Shown in pieces: positions 26,725 to 35,609 of a DNA stretch of 62,341 nucleotides; within the stretch, counting starts at the first letter, position 1; each line of letters opens with the position of its first letter. Both the position numbers and the translations under genes were made by a program. The stretch is from assembly GCF_016743335.1 (NCBI RefSeq), contig NZ_WCJE01000010.1, forward strand, positions 1-62,341. The letters run 5' to 3'. A model generated the notes under the pieces. It did not search any database and had not been told where the DNA came from. It saw only the letters and a program-made list of their open reading frames with translations. This stretch comes from Streptococcus suis (lineage in GTDB: Bacteria; Bacillota; Bacilli; Lactobacillales; Streptococcaceae).

Positions 26725-27588
26725 ATGGTACGACCAATCGGAATATATGAAAAGGCAACGCCCAAGCATTTTACATGGAAGGAACGCTTGGAGTTTGCCA
26801 AAGAATTAGGTTTCGACTTTGTGGAGATGTCGGTGGATGAGAGCGATGCTCGTTTGGCTCGTTTGGAATGGACCAAGGAAGAGCGTTTAGACTTGGTCAA
26901 GGCTATCTATGAAACAGGTGTCCGCATTCCGACCATTTGTTTCTCAGGTCACCGTCGCTACCCGCTTGGCTCCAATGACCCTGCTCTCGAAGCCAAGTCC
27001 CTAGAAATCATGAAACAGTGTATCGAACTAGCTCAGGACTTGGGTGTCCGTGTCATCCAGTTGGCTGGTTACGATGTTTACTATGAGGAAAAATCGCCTG
27101 AAACTAGAGAACGTTTCATCAAGAATCTCCGCAAGGCTTGCGACTGGGCAGAACAGGCTCAGGTCATGTTGGCCATCGAGATTATGGATGATCCATTTAT
27201 CAACTCCATTGAAAAATACCTAGCCGTTGAAAAAGAAATCGACTCGCCTTATCTCTTTGTCTATCCAGATACTGGAAACGTCTCTGCTTGGCACAATGAC
27301 ATTTACAGCGAATTTTACCTAGGACATCGCTCTATTGCAGCCCTTCACTTGAAAGACACTTATGCGGTAACCGAGAACTCCAAAGGTCAATTCCGCGATG
27401 TACCATTCGGTCAGGGCTGTGTGGACTGGGATAATATGTTTGCAGTATTGAAAAAGACCAACTACCAAGGTCCATTCTTGATTGAAATGTGGTCAGAGAA
27501 TTGTGAAACGGTTGAGGAAACACGAGCAGCGATTAAAGAGGCACAGGATTTCCTCTATCCATTGATTGAGAAAGCGGGGTTGAACTAA
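26725..27588 (+). CDS. ulaE: L-xylulose-5-phosphate 3-epimerase
   Basis: 287 aa TIM-barrel epimerase (SgaU/UlaE family) turning L-xylulose-5-P into L-ribulose-5-P. Metal-binding residues are in LAIEIMDD, YPDTGN, LHLKDTY and FLIEMWSE. The start follows the ulaD stop by 5 bases. Its stop overlaps the ulaF start by one base (TAATG), so the two are translationally coupled. Confidence 0.95.
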   Translation: MVRPIGIYEKATPKHFTWKERLEFAKELGFDFVEMSVDESDARLARLEWTKEERLDLVKAIYETGVRIPTICFSGHRRYPLGSNDPALEAKSLEIMKQCIELAQDLGVRVIQLAGYDVYYEEKSPETRERFIKNLRKACDWAEQAQVMLAIEIMDDPFINSIEKYLAVEKEIDSPYLFVYPDTGNVSAWHNDIYSEFYLGHRSIAALHLKDTYAVTENSKGQFRDVPFGQGCVDWDNMFAVLKKTNYQGPFLIEMWSENCETVEETRAAIKEAQDFLYPLIEKAGLN

Positions 27589-28304
27589 TGCCAAAAGATT
27601 TACAGGAAATGCGCCAACGGGTCTATGAAGCCAATATCGCTCTACCTGCCCACGGTCTTGTCAAATTCACCTGGGGAAATGTATCAGAAGTCTGCCGTGA
27701 ACTTGGTCGCATCGTTATCAAGCCTTCTGGTGTAGATTACGAAAAATTGTCACCAGAAAACATGGTCGTTACGGACTTGGATGGAAATGTGGTAGAAGGC
27801 GATCTCAACCCATCTTCTGACTTGGCGACCCACGTTGCCCTCTACAAGGCTTGGCCAAATGTACACGCGGTTGTCCATACGCATTCGACAGAAGCAGTGG
27901 GTTGGGCTCAGGCTGGTCGTGACATTCCATTTTATGGAACAACGCACGCAGACTATTTCTACGGTCCGGTACCATGTGCCCGTTCTTTGACGGCTGAGGA
28001 AGTGAATTCTGCCTATGAAAAAGAAACAGGCTCAGTCATCATTGAGGAATTTGAGCGCCGTGGCATTGACCCAGTTGCTGTTCCGGGTATTGTTGTCCGA
28101 AACCATGGGCCATTTACTTGGGGCAAGGATCCTGCTCAGGCGGTTTACCATAGTGTTGTACTTGAAGAAGTTGCTCGGATGAACCGCTACACAGAGCAAA
28201 TCAATCCACGGGTGGAACCAGCACCAAGCTATATCATGGACAAGCACTATCTCCGTAAGCACGGTCCAAATGCCTACTACGGACAAAAAGGTGATGAACA
28301 TTAA
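27588..28304 (+). CDS. ulaF: L-ribulose-5-phosphate 4-epimerase
   Basis: 238 aa class II aldolase/epimerase (AraD family) making D-xylulose-5-P for the pentose phosphate pathway. The zinc histidines are in VVHTHSTEAVGWAQ and VRNHGPFTWG; WGNVSE and IKPSGVDYE form the phosphate pocket. It is the last enzyme of the operon, and its product feeds the transketolase or phosphoketolase route; tkt lies 3.8 kb downstream. Confidence 0.95.
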   Translation: MPKDLQEMRQRVYEANIALPAHGLVKFTWGNVSEVCRELGRIVIKPSGVDYEKLSPENMVVTDLDGNVVEGDLNPSSDLATHVALYKAWPNVHAVVHTHSTEAVGWAQAGRDIPFYGTTHADYFYGPVPCARSLTAEEVNSAYEKETGSVIIEEFERRGIDPVAVPGIVVRNHGPFTWGKDPAQAVYHSVVLEEVARMNRYTEQINPRVEPAPSYIMDKHYLRKHGPNAYYGQKGDEH

Positions 28305-28330
28305 GTTCTTGTGTGAAAAAAAGTAGGGAA

Positions 28331-28368
28331 AAGTAGCAGACTCCCCAAAAAGGAGAACTGCTTTTTCT
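28331..28368 (+). terminator. Terminator after ulaF
   Basis: AGCAG...CTCC and GGAG...CTGCT pair and run into TTTTTCTCTTTT. It ends the ulaA-F transcript just before the next gene. Confidence 0.75.
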
Positions 28369-28386
28369 CTTTTGATGAGGAGAAAG

Positions 28387-29004
28387 ATGAGAAAGTTTTT
28401 ACAAGATAGTCTGACAGAGGTTGCCTACTATCTGGAGTTGATTTTATCAGCCATTTTAGGATTAGCCCTACTAGCATTGTCAGGTTTGTTGTTGGCGGAT
28501 TTAGTTGGTTCACTGACGGGTGGTATTCAAGCGGATAACTTTATCCAGAGTTTTTTAAGCAAGGCTATGACTTTGGCAGTCGGGGTCGAATTCATCAAAA
28601 TGCTTTGCAAACAATCGCCTAGTACTGTCATCGAGGTGCTCTTGGTTGCCATTGCCCGTCAACTGATTGTGGAACATGGGTCTAGTATGGATTACCTGAT
28701 TGGTATTGCGTCGGTTGCTATCTTATTTGCTGTGAGAAAGTACCTCTTTACCCAGTTTGATGACTCTAATAATATCATCATGCGGGCCAGCCAGAAGGTT
28801 AAGGTTGCCAACATCATTGCACGGGTAAAAATTCCTAGTGAAGGCAGTGAAACCCTGCGTGAATTTGTGACCCGAAAACTCAATGAAGAAGAAAAAACCA
28901 TTGCCATCGGTGCCTGCGTCTATCTGAAAAATGTAGCACTGCGGATTGACAATATGCATGGAGATTTGATTACACGGGTGGAGATTATCAAGAGCATCTA
29001 TTGA
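28387..29004 (+). CDS. Membrane protein of unknown function (PsiE-like)
   Basis: 205 aa. The N-terminal 130 residues hold four hydrophobic segments (LILSAILGLALLALSGLLLA, AMTLAVGVEFIKMLC, STVIEVLLVAIARQLIV and YLIGIASVAILFAV), resembling the PsiE/phosphate-starvation-inducible E family. The C-terminal about 75 residues are soluble (VKIPSEGSETLREFVTRKL, then CVYLKNVALRIDNMHG). The ATG at 28387 with GAGGAG 5 bases upstream is chosen; ATG 28375 is possible. It lies between the ula operon terminator and ulaR. Its role in ascorbate use is unknown, and the family link is tentative. Confidence 0.65.
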   Translation: MRKFLQDSLTEVAYYLELILSAILGLALLALSGLLLADLVGSLTGGIQADNFIQSFLSKAMTLAVGVEFIKMLCKQSPSTVIEVLLVAIARQLIVEHGSSMDYLIGIASVAILFAVRKYLFTQFDDSNNIIMRASQKVKVANIIARVKIPSEGSETLREFVTRKLNEEEKTIAIGACVYLKNVALRIDNMHGDLITRVEIIKSIY

Positions 29005-29088
29005 CAGATAAAAAACGCTACATATTTATATAATTGTTAGAATCTATATTATAAATATGTTAAGATAGAAAGAGAGGAGGGAAAAACG

Positions 29089-30777
29089 GTGTTACTAGAT
29101 AAAAGCAGTTGTGCCTTATTGCGTCATTTGATTGGTATCCAAGAGCCAGAAACCATTATGGCTATTTCCAAGGAATTGCAACAATCGCGTAGAAAAATCT
29201 ATTATCATTTAGAAAAAATCAATGCTGCCTTTCCAGACCATGTTGAGCCAATCGAAAGTCTACCTCGGATCGGAATCCGTTTGTCCGAAGAGCAAAAGCA
29301 AGCCTGTCGTCAACTCTTAGATTCCATTGATTCCTATAGCTATATTATGAATATGGATGAGCGGATGCAGTTGATGCTCCTTTATATCTGCATTGCACAC
29401 GAACGAATTACCTTGGAAAAATTGATGGATCTGACAGAGGTTTCGCGAAATACCGTTCTCAATGATCTAAATGAAATCCGTAGTCGATTGAGTAAGGAAC
29501 AGTATCAGATGACCCTCTATGTTTCTAAGTCACAAGGGTACGATCTGGCCTGTCATCCCTTGACAAAAATCCAGTATATCCACTCTCTACTCTATAGTTT
29601 GTTCACAGAATCGAGCAAGAGTTTTGTCAGCATTTTGGAAGACAAGGTTAGTCTTTTCAGTGGTTGCCAGTCCCTTTTTTCAAAAGATTTGGCCCAGTTT
29701 TTGTCCCACCAGGTATATGGTATTGAAAAAGATCTTGGTAAGAAAATCAATCGTTCTGAAATTGAACTGATGCTCAAGATTCTACCCTATATGTTGCTAA
29801 CTTATCTCAATATGAGTTTGGAGCAAGAGGAGAAGGATGCGATTGTCCGAGAATTCGCCTTGGTCTATGAACGGATTGAGTACGGGGTTGCCCAAAAAAT
29901 CAGTCAATCCCTAGATGAGCAGTTTGGCCTTGATTTGGACGAGATAGAGGTGTCGCTAATCGCCGTCTTGCTCTTATCCTATCGCAAGGACCGGGATGCC
30001 CATGTTACTAGCCAGGATTTTGCGGATTTGAAGAAGATTGTCGATGTCTTCATCCGTCATTTTGAGTTACATTCAGATTTTGAATTGGAGAAAAAAGAGG
30101 AGCTAGCCCATGATTTGCTGGCTCACTGCAAGGCCATGCTATTTCGTAAAACTTACGGGATTTTATCGCGCAATCCTTTGGTTGATCAAATTCGCTACAA
30201 GTATGATACTCTTTTTCGATTGACAAAATCTTCTAGTCATATTCTGGAAGAAGCCTGGCAAATCCAGTTGACAGATGAGGATATTGCTTATCTCACGGTG
30301 CATTTGGGTGGAGCCCTTCGTCGAAGCAGTAGTCGAAAGCTGACCAGTCCGACTGTCTTTCTTATCTGTGATGAGGGAGTTTCTGTGCAGAAATTGTTGA
30401 TGAAACAATGTCAGCACCACCTACCTGAAAAAACCATCTCTGCCGTCTTTACAACAGAGCAATTTAAGAGCGTGGAAGACCTGTTGGAGGTGGACTTCTT
30501 GATTTCGACCAATGAAGTGACGGATACGGATTTGCCTGTGATACAAGTCCATCCGATTCTGGATTTTGATGATGTCTTGCGTTTGATTCATTTTGCCAAA
30601 TACCGCAATCTGACAGACAGTCAAAAAGGTTTTGCCATAGAATTGGACAAACTCCTAGCGTCATATGTTGAAAATGGCCAGGAAGCCCTGGAATTGAAAC
30701 AGCGTTTGCAAAATCTGATTGCCAATGAATTATTGGCAAGCTTAGCTAGTTCCGATTTGGAAACAGATTTGTATTAG
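29089..30777 (+). CDS. ulaR: BglG-family PRD regulator of the ascorbate genes
   Basis: 562 aa. Two N-terminal HTH regions (ETIMAISKELQQSRRKIYYH; LEKLMDLTEVSRNTVLNDLN), two PRDs with conserved histidines (about 190-400, e.g. AYLTVHLGGALRR) and a C-terminal EIIB-like domain (TVFLICDEGVSVQKLL) match UlaR, the activator of ula genes in streptococci. The GTG start has GAGGAGG 8 bases upstream. It is encoded between ulaF and ulaG, and the duplicated 5' element at both ula promoters is its likely target. No separate EIIA domain is present. Confidence 0.9.
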   Translation: MLLDKSSCALLRHLIGIQEPETIMAISKELQQSRRKIYYHLEKINAAFPDHVEPIESLPRIGIRLSEEQKQACRQLLDSIDSYSYIMNMDERMQLMLLYICIAHERITLEKLMDLTEVSRNTVLNDLNEIRSRLSKEQYQMTLYVSKSQGYDLACHPLTKIQYIHSLLYSLFTESSKSFVSILEDKVSLFSGCQSLFSKDLAQFLSHQVYGIEKDLGKKINRSEIELMLKILPYMLLTYLNMSLEQEEKDAIVREFALVYERIEYGVAQKISQSLDEQFGLDLDEIEVSLIAVLLLSYRKDRDAHVTSQDFADLKKIVDVFIRHFELHSDFELEKKEELAHDLLAHCKAMLFRKTYGILSRNPLVDQIRYKYDTLFRLTKSSSHILEEAWQIQLTDEDIAYLTVHLGGALRRSSSRKLTSPTVFLICDEGVSVQKLLMKQCQHHLPEKTISAVFTTEQFKSVEDLLEVDFLISTNEVTDTDLPVIQVHPILDFDDVLRLIHFAKYRNLTDSQKGFAIELDKLLASYVENGQEALELKQRLQNLIANELLASLASSDLETDLY

Positions 30778-30793
30778 CCATCTGCGTGCAAAA

Positions 30794-30859
30794 GTCCAAA
30801 TGTGAACACAAGCCTGTGTTTTATTTGGTCTTTTTTTTGTGACCTTTTGCGCATATACT
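30794..30859 (+). promoter_or_regulatory. ulaG promoter with second copy of the UlaR-type element
   Basis: The element starting GTCCAAATGTGAACACAAGC (30794) matches that at 23577 with about three differences over 41 bases. The -10 TATACT is at 30854-30859, again exactly 60 bases on. The internal AACACA/TGTGTT and CCAAAT/ATTTGG pairs can also fold as a hairpin, so it may terminate ulaR reading as well. Confidence 0.7.
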
Positions 30860-30901
30860 AGAAGCATAGAAACACAATCAGCCTTATAGGAGGAATGAAA
30901 A

Positions 30902-31993
30902 ATGGCTAAAGTTCAAGATATTACAAGAGAATCCTGGATTCTTTCAACCTTCCCAGAATGGGGAACTTGGCTCAATGAAGAAATTGAAGAAGAAGTAGTG
31001 CCAGAAGGCAACTTTGCTATGTGGTGGTTAGGCAACTGTGGTGTCTGGATTAAGACGCCTGGCGGAGCTAACGTGGTTATGGACCTGTGGTCATCTCGTG
31101 GTAAGTCTACTAAAAAAGTGAAAGACATGGTTTGGGGACACCAAATGGCTAACATGGCCGGCGTCCGTAAATTGCAACCAAACTTGCGTGTGCAGCCAAT
31201 GGTTATCGATCCATTTGCCATCAATGAATTGGACTACTACCTAGTATCGCACGTCCACAGTGACCACATGGACATCAGCACAGCTGCTGCCATCATCAAC
31301 AATCCAAAGTTGGACCATGTCAAATTTGTCGGTCCAGTTGAAAGTGGCGATATCTGGGAAAAATGGGGTGTACCCGCTGACCGTATTATCCGTATCGCAC
31401 CAGGCGATAGTTTTGAATTCAAAGACATCAAGGTCCACGCAGTAGAGTCCTTCGACCGTACTTGCTTGGTGACCTTGCCAATCGAAGGCTACGAAGAAAA
31501 CGGTGGCAAACTAGCAGGACTTCCTGTGACAGATGAACTCATGGCTCGCAAGGCAGTCAACTATGTCTTTGAAACACCTGGCGGAACCATCTACCACGGT
31601 GCAGACTCCCACTTCTCAAACTACTTTGCAAAACACGGTCGTGACTTCAACATCGACGTTGCTATCAACAACTACGGTGACAACCCAATCGGTATCCAAG
31701 ACAAGATGACCTCAATCGACCTTCTCCGTATGGCAGAAAACTTGCGTGCTAAGGTTATTATCCCTGTTCACTATGATATCTGGTCTAACTTCATGGCGTC
31801 AACAGATGAAATCTTGCAGCTCTGGAAAATGCGTAAGGAACGCTTGCAATATGATTTCCATCCATTCATCTGGGAAGTTGGTGGCAAGTACACCTATCCA
31901 CTTGACAAAGACCGCATTGAATACCATCACCCACGTGGCTTTGACGACTGTTTCTTGGAAGATTCGAACATTCAATTCAAGGCCTTGCTATAA
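30902..31993 (+). CDS. ulaG: L-ascorbate-6-phosphate lactonase
   Basis: 363 aa metallo-beta-lactamase-fold hydrolase that opens ascorbate-6-P to 3-keto-L-gulonate-6-P. The metal motif HVHSDHMD is at about residue 118-125, and GADSHFSNYFAKHG and VIIPVHYDIWSNF supply the other ligands. It is transcribed from its own promoter, separate from ulaA-F but with the same upstream element. AGGAGG precedes the ATG. Confidence 0.96.
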   Translation: MAKVQDITRESWILSTFPEWGTWLNEEIEEEVVPEGNFAMWWLGNCGVWIKTPGGANVVMDLWSSRGKSTKKVKDMVWGHQMANMAGVRKLQPNLRVQPMVIDPFAINELDYYLVSHVHSDHMDISTAAAIINNPKLDHVKFVGPVESGDIWEKWGVPADRIIRIAPGDSFEFKDIKVHAVESFDRTCLVTLPIEGYEENGGKLAGLPVTDELMARKAVNYVFETPGGTIYHGADSHFSNYFAKHGRDFNIDVAINNYGDNPIGIQDKMTSIDLLRMAENLRAKVIIPVHYDIWSNFMASTDEILQLWKMRKERLQYDFHPFIWEVGGKYTYPLDKDRIEYHHPRGFDDCFLEDSNIQFKALL

Positions 31994-32005
31994 GAAGATA
32001 AGAGG

Positions 32006-32029
32006 GGCGGGACGAAAGTCCTGCCTTTT
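32006..32029 (+). terminator. ulaG terminator
   Basis: GGCGGGAC and GTCCTGCC pair around GAAA, followed by TTTT. Confidence 0.8.
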
Positions 32030-32056
32030 GAAACAGACATAGAAAACGCTTTATGG

Positions 32057-32062
32057 TATAAT
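32057..32062 (+). promoter_or_regulatory. tkt promoter, extended -10
   Basis: TGGTATAAT is an extended -10 (TATAAT 32057-32062) with no well-placed -35. AGAAAACGCTTTAT just upstream resembles a cre on the minus strand with three mismatches, which is too weak to call. Confidence 0.6.
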
Positions 32063-32092
32063 GAAACCATGACTTTATTAAAGGAGAATAAG

Positions 32093-34063
32093 ATGTCACA
32101 ACTTTCAGTAAACGCAATTCGTTTCCTTGGTATCGACGCCATTGAAAAATCAAAATCTGGCCACCCAGGTGTTGTCATGGGTGCGGCACCAATGGCCTAT
32201 AGCTTGTTCACTAAAGAACTCCGTATCAACCCTGCTCAACCAAACTGGATCAACCGCGACCGCTTTATCTTGTCAGCAGGACACGGCTCTATGTTGCTTT
32301 ACGGACTTCTTCACCTTTCAGGTTTTGAAGAAGTAAGCATGGACGAAATCAAAAACTTCCGTCAGTGGGGTTCAAAAACACCAGGTCACCCAGAATTTGG
32401 TCACACAGCAGGTGTAGATGCAACAACAGGTCCTCTTGGACAAGGGATCTCAACTGCGACAGGTTTTGCGCAAGCAGAGCGTTTCCTAGCAGCTAAGTAC
32501 AACCGTGATGGTTTCCCAATCTTCGACCACTATACATATGTAATCTGTGGCGATGGCGACTTGATGGAGGGTGTTTCTGCAGAAGCGGCTTCTTATGCAG
32601 GTCTTCAAAAATTAGAAAAACTCATTGTTCTTTATGATTCAAACGACATCAACTTGGATGGTGAAACAAAAGATTCCTTCACAGAAGATGTGCGCGCTCG
32701 CTACAATGCTTATGGCTGGCATACAGACCTCGTAACAGACGGAACAGATGTGGATGCCATCTTTGCTGCTATTGAAAAAGCTAAGGCAGCAGGTAAGCCA
32801 TCTCTTATCGAAATCAAGACTGTTATCGGTCATGGTTCGCCAAACAAACAAGGTACAAATGCTGTTCATGGTGCTCCACTTGGTGCAGAAGAAACAGAAG
32901 CAACTCGTAAGGCGCTTGATTGGAACTATGGTCCATTTGAAATCCCAGCTGAAGTCTATGCGGACTTCAAAGCTAATGTAGCTGATCGCGGTGCAGCAGC
33001 CTACGATGCTTGGGTGAAATTAGTTGAAGACTACAAAGTAGCTCATCCAGAATTAGCTGCAGAAGTAACAGCTATCTTGGAAGGTCGTGATGTAGTCGAA
33101 ATCAAGCCAGAAGACTTCCCGATTTACGAAAATGGCTTCTCACAAGCAACTCGTAACTCATCACAAGATGCCCTCAACGCAGCGGCTAAGGTCTTGCCAA
33201 CTTTCCTCGGTGGTTCAGCTGACTTGGCTCACTCAAACATGACCTATATCAAGGAAGATGGTTTGCAAGATTCAGTAAATCCACTCAACCGCAACATCCA
33301 ATTTGGTGTGCGTGAATTTGCTATGGGTACTATCTTGAACGGTATGGCAGCCCACGGCGGACTTCATGTCTATGGTGGTACCTTCTTCGTCTTCTCAGAT
33401 TATGTAAAAGCAGCAGTTCGTTTGTCAGCTCTTCAAGGACTTCCTGTGACTTATGTCTTCACTCATGACTCTATCGCAGTTGGTGAAGATGGACCAACTC
33501 ACGAGCCGATTGAGCACTTGGCAGGACTTCGTGCTATGCCAAACCTCAATGTCTTCCGTCCAGCAGATGCGCGTGAAACGCAGGCAGCTTGGTACTTGTC
33601 ATTGACTAGCAAGTCTACACCATCAGCCCTTGTTCTCACTCGTCAAAACTTGACAGTTGAAGAAGGAACAGACTTTGACAAGGTTGCTAAAGGTGCTTAT
33701 GTAGTTTATGAAGTAGCAGGTTTTGACACAATCCTTCTTGCATCAGGTTCAGAAGTGAACTTGGCTGTTAAAGCTGCCAAAGAACTAGAAGCAGCTGGTA
33801 CAAAAGTTCGTGTGGTTTCTGTACCATCAACTGAGCTCTTCGATGCTCAAGACGCAGCTTACAAGGAAGAGATTCTTCCAAATGCTATCCGTCGTCGCTT
33901 GGCCATTGAAATGGGTGCAACTCAAAGTTGGTACAAGTATGTCGGTCTTGATGGTAAAGTCCTTGGTATCGACACATTCGGTGCCTCTGCTCCAGCCCAA
34001 ACAGTTATTGACAACTACGGCTTCACTGTAGAAAACGTCGTGAAATTGGTTGGAGAATTGTAA
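32093..34063 (+). CDS. tkt: Transketolase
   Basis: 656 aa thiamine-diphosphate enzyme of the pentose phosphate pathway moving two-carbon units between sugar phosphates. The transketolase signature [20 protein letters not shown] is at the N-terminus; the ThDP-binding [18 protein letters not shown]...[10 protein letters not shown] region and [12 protein letters not shown] follow. The start is ATG 32093 with AAAGGAG upstream, not the in-frame ATG at 32069. Its substrate D-xylulose-5-P is the end product of the ula pathway next door. Confidence 0.96.
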   Translation: MSQLSVNAIRFLGIDAIEKSKSGHPGVVMGAAPMAYSLFTKELRINPAQPNWINRDRFILSAGHGSMLLYGLLHLSGFEEVSMDEIKNFRQWGSKTPGHPEFGHTAGVDATTGPLGQGISTATGFAQAERFLAAKYNRDGFPIFDHYTYVICGDGDLMEGVSAEAASYAGLQKLEKLIVLYDSNDINLDGETKDSFTEDVRARYNAYGWHTDLVTDGTDVDAIFAAIEKAKAAGKPSLIEIKTVIGHGSPNKQGTNAVHGAPLGAEETEATRKALDWNYGPFEIPAEVYADFKANVADRGAAAYDAWVKLVEDYKVAHPELAAEVTAILEGRDVVEIKPEDFPIYENGFSQATRNSSQDALNAAAKVLPTFLGGSADLAHSNMTYIKEDGLQDSVNPLNRNIQFGVREFAMGTILNGMAAHGGLHVYGGTFFVFSDYVKAAVRLSALQGLPVTYVFTHDSIAVGEDGPTHEPIEHLAGLRAMPNLNVFRPADARETQAAWYLSLTSKSTPSALVLTRQNLTVEEGTDFDKVAKGAYVVYEVAGFDTILLASGSEVNLAVKAAKELEAAGTKVRVVSVPSTELFDAQDAAYKEEILPNAIRRRLAIEMGATQSWYKYVGLDGKVLGIDTFGASAPAQTVIDNYGFTVENVVKLVGEL

Positions 34064-34077
34064 TAGAGACTGTACAG

Positions 34078-34100
34078 ACAGCCCCTCGGGGCTGTTTTCT
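34078..34100 (+). terminator. tkt terminator
   Basis: ACAGCCCC and GGGGCTGT form an 8-bp stem followed by TTTTC. A TATAAT directly after it (about 34103) serves tadA. Confidence 0.8.
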
Positions 34101-34114
34101 GTTATAATAATTTT

Positions 34115-34636
34115 ATGAACTATACACAAGAAGAAAAAGAATATTTTATGTCTCAGGCCTTGATTGAGGCTGAAAAATCGTTGGAGAAGGATGAAATTCC
34201 AATTGGTTGTGTGATTGTCAAGGATGGAGAGATTATTGGTCGCGGACACAATGCCCGTGAGGAACTCAATCAGGCAATCATGCATGCCGAAGTCATGGCC
34301 ATCCAAGAAGCCAATCGAGTGGAAGGGAATTGGCGATTGCTGGATACGACCCTCTTTGTGACCATTGAACCCTGTGTCATGTGTAGCGGTGCTATTGGCT
34401 TGGCTCGTATTCCCCAGGTGGTGTACGGTGCTACCAACCAAAAGTTTGGTGCGGCAGGCAGTCTCTATGATATTTTGACAGATGAGCGACTCAACCATCG
34501 TGTCAAGGTAGAAACAGGTATTTTAGAAGCGGAATGTGCCAATATCATGCAAGATTTTTTCAGACAACGCAGAGAAAGTCAGAAGGCTGCTAAACTTATC
34601 ATGAAGACGCAAGAGGAAGCGACTTCGGATAGCTAG
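34115..34636 (+). CDS. tadA: tRNA-specific adenosine deaminase
   Basis: 173 aa zinc deaminase converting A34 to inosine in the tRNA-Arg(ACG) wobble position. HAE at residues 57-59 carries the zinc histidine and catalytic glutamate, and PCVMC at 86-90 the two zinc cysteines. The C-terminal extension (RQRRESQKAAKLIM) is usual for streptococci. The ATG starts very close to the -10 box, leaving a very short leader. The SRP RNA gene follows at once, a common Firmicute order. Confidence 0.95.
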   Translation: MNYTQEEKEYFMSQALIEAEKSLEKDEIPIGCVIVKDGEIIGRGHNAREELNQAIMHAEVMAIQEANRVEGNWRLLDTTLFVTIEPCVMCSGAIGLARIPQVVYGATNQKFGAAGSLYDILTDERLNHRVKVETGILEAECANIMQDFFRQRRESQKAAKLIMKTQEEATSDS

Positions 34637-34650
34637 TTTACACTCTAAAC

Positions 34651-34678
34651 TTGCACTTTAGTCAATTTGTGTTATAAT
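34651..34678 (+). promoter_or_regulatory. SRP RNA promoter
   Basis: TTGCAC (34651-34656) and an extended -10 TGTTATAAT (TATAAT 34673-34678) are 16 bp apart, just before the RNA. Confidence 0.75.
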
Positions 34679-34683
34679 AATAA

Positions 34684-34762
34684 ACGGAGCAACATTCGTG
34701 CGTGAAGCGGGTCAGGGGAGGAATCCAGCAGCCCTAAGCGAAGTCGGGTGTGTGCTCTTTTT
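34684..34762 (+). ncRNA. ffs: Signal recognition particle RNA (4.5S/scRNA)
   Basis: The universal Ffh-binding core GGTCAGGGGAGGAATCCAGC followed by AGCCCTAAGC is present, within a hairpin closed by GAGCA...TGTGCTC. The RNA is the short (about 80 nt) type found in streptococci, lacking the Alu domain. It works with Ffh in co-translational targeting of membrane proteins. Confidence 0.95.
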
Positions 34763-34773
34763 GCGTACAGTCT

Positions 34774-34812
34774 AAAAACCCTTTGAAATCAAGCTTTCAG
34801 AGGGTTTTCTTT
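34774..34812 (+). terminator. Terminator after the SRP RNA
   Basis: AAAACCCT...TGAAA pairs with TTTCA...AGGGTTTT. The TTTTT directly at the RNA end (about 34758-34762) may already terminate it. The next 170 bases hold a likely promoter (TTGATT 34893-34898, TAAAAT 34915-34920) for the following gene. Confidence 0.75.
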
Positions 34813-34985
34813 GGCTTGTTTTTAGAAATAGGGGCAACTGCCTTTGCAAGTACTTTTCTCTCCGTCTGGGGACTGATTTTTGGGATTTTCTATTGATTTA
34901 TAGGGAAAAAGGAGTAAAATAGATTTCCTCTTAAGAAAACTTTTTGTTAGCTCTGCTATTCTACAGAGGAAAAGGAGGAAAGCCT

Positions 34986-35528
34986 ATGTTTGTATTTGCT
35001 TTTCCAGGTATGGGGAAAACGACACTTGCCAAGCAATCTTCAGAAATTGTAGATTTAGAAATGTCGGATATCAAATATGATAATTCCAGTGTTCGTCATT
35101 TGAATAAGGAAGAAAGAAAATCAACTCCACGCCCGATTAAAGATAAGAATTATAAAAACATCTACGTGGACAAAGCCTATGCCTTGCATGAGGAGGGGAA
35201 GACGGTCCTTGTCGCGATGAATTTTCTAGTAAGGATGTTATTGGTTATGCTTGTACGTGGCGCTGTCCCGTTTCACATTTATATTCCTCACCCATCATTA
35301 AAAGAAGAATACAGACAACGCTATACTCAGAGAGGGAATAATAGCAAATTTATTTTTGAAGTGATGACAATCTGGTATATTACCCTGGTTCCCTTGTACT
35401 TATTATCAAAAATCCTGCCAAATCTGATGACAGTGACGGGTTCAGGTCAGTTTTTAGCAGACTACGAAACTCCTCAGAATTTCACTATTTTTGCAAAAAA
35501 TAAACAAGTTACGCAAACCATTTCATGA
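34986..35528 (+). CDS. P-loop NTPase of unknown function
   Basis: 180 aa. A Walker A loop lies at the very N-terminus (FVFAFPGMGKTTLAK), followed by VDLEMSDIKYDNSSV, where acidic residues could act as nucleotide-kinase-type Walker B. HEEGKTVLVAMNFLV and FHIYIPHPSLKEEYRQRY then look like nucleoside/nucleotide kinase folds (the RxxYxxR lid). A hydrophobic stretch (VMTIWYITLVPLYLLSKILP) near the C-terminus suggests membrane contact. The ATG at 34986 after AAAGGAGG is preferred to a TTG at 34944. I do not recognise a named gene; a small-molecule kinase is the best guess. Confidence 0.7.
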   Translation: MFVFAFPGMGKTTLAKQSSEIVDLEMSDIKYDNSSVRHLNKEERKSTPRPIKDKNYKNIYVDKAYALHEEGKTVLVAMNFLVRMLLVMLVRGAVPFHIYIPHPSLKEEYRQRYTQRGNNSKFIFEVMTIWYITLVPLYLLSKILPNLMTVTGSGQFLADYETPQNFTIFAKNKQVTQTIS

Positions 35529-35553
35529 AAATAAATGAAAATTGATAAATCCC

Positions 35554-35587
35554 TTGAAAAAAACATGATAAAGCGTTATCATATTAT
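35554..35587 (+). promoter_or_regulatory. pgi promoter with palindromic operator
   Basis: TTGAAA (35554-35559) and TATCAT (35577-35582) are 17 bp apart. ATGATAAAGCGTTATCAT (35565-35582) is a perfect 7-bp-arm palindrome filling the spacer and the -10; its centre resembles a degenerate cre. TATTAT (35582-35587) is an alternative -10. Confidence 0.5.
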
Positions 35588-35609
35588 GGTACATAAATGG
35601 AGGAATGAC

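Noticed and set aside
33827..34498. 223-codon minus-strand frame across tkt and tadA
   Set aside because: Antisense to two confident genes and a terminator; Cys/His-rich shadow translation.
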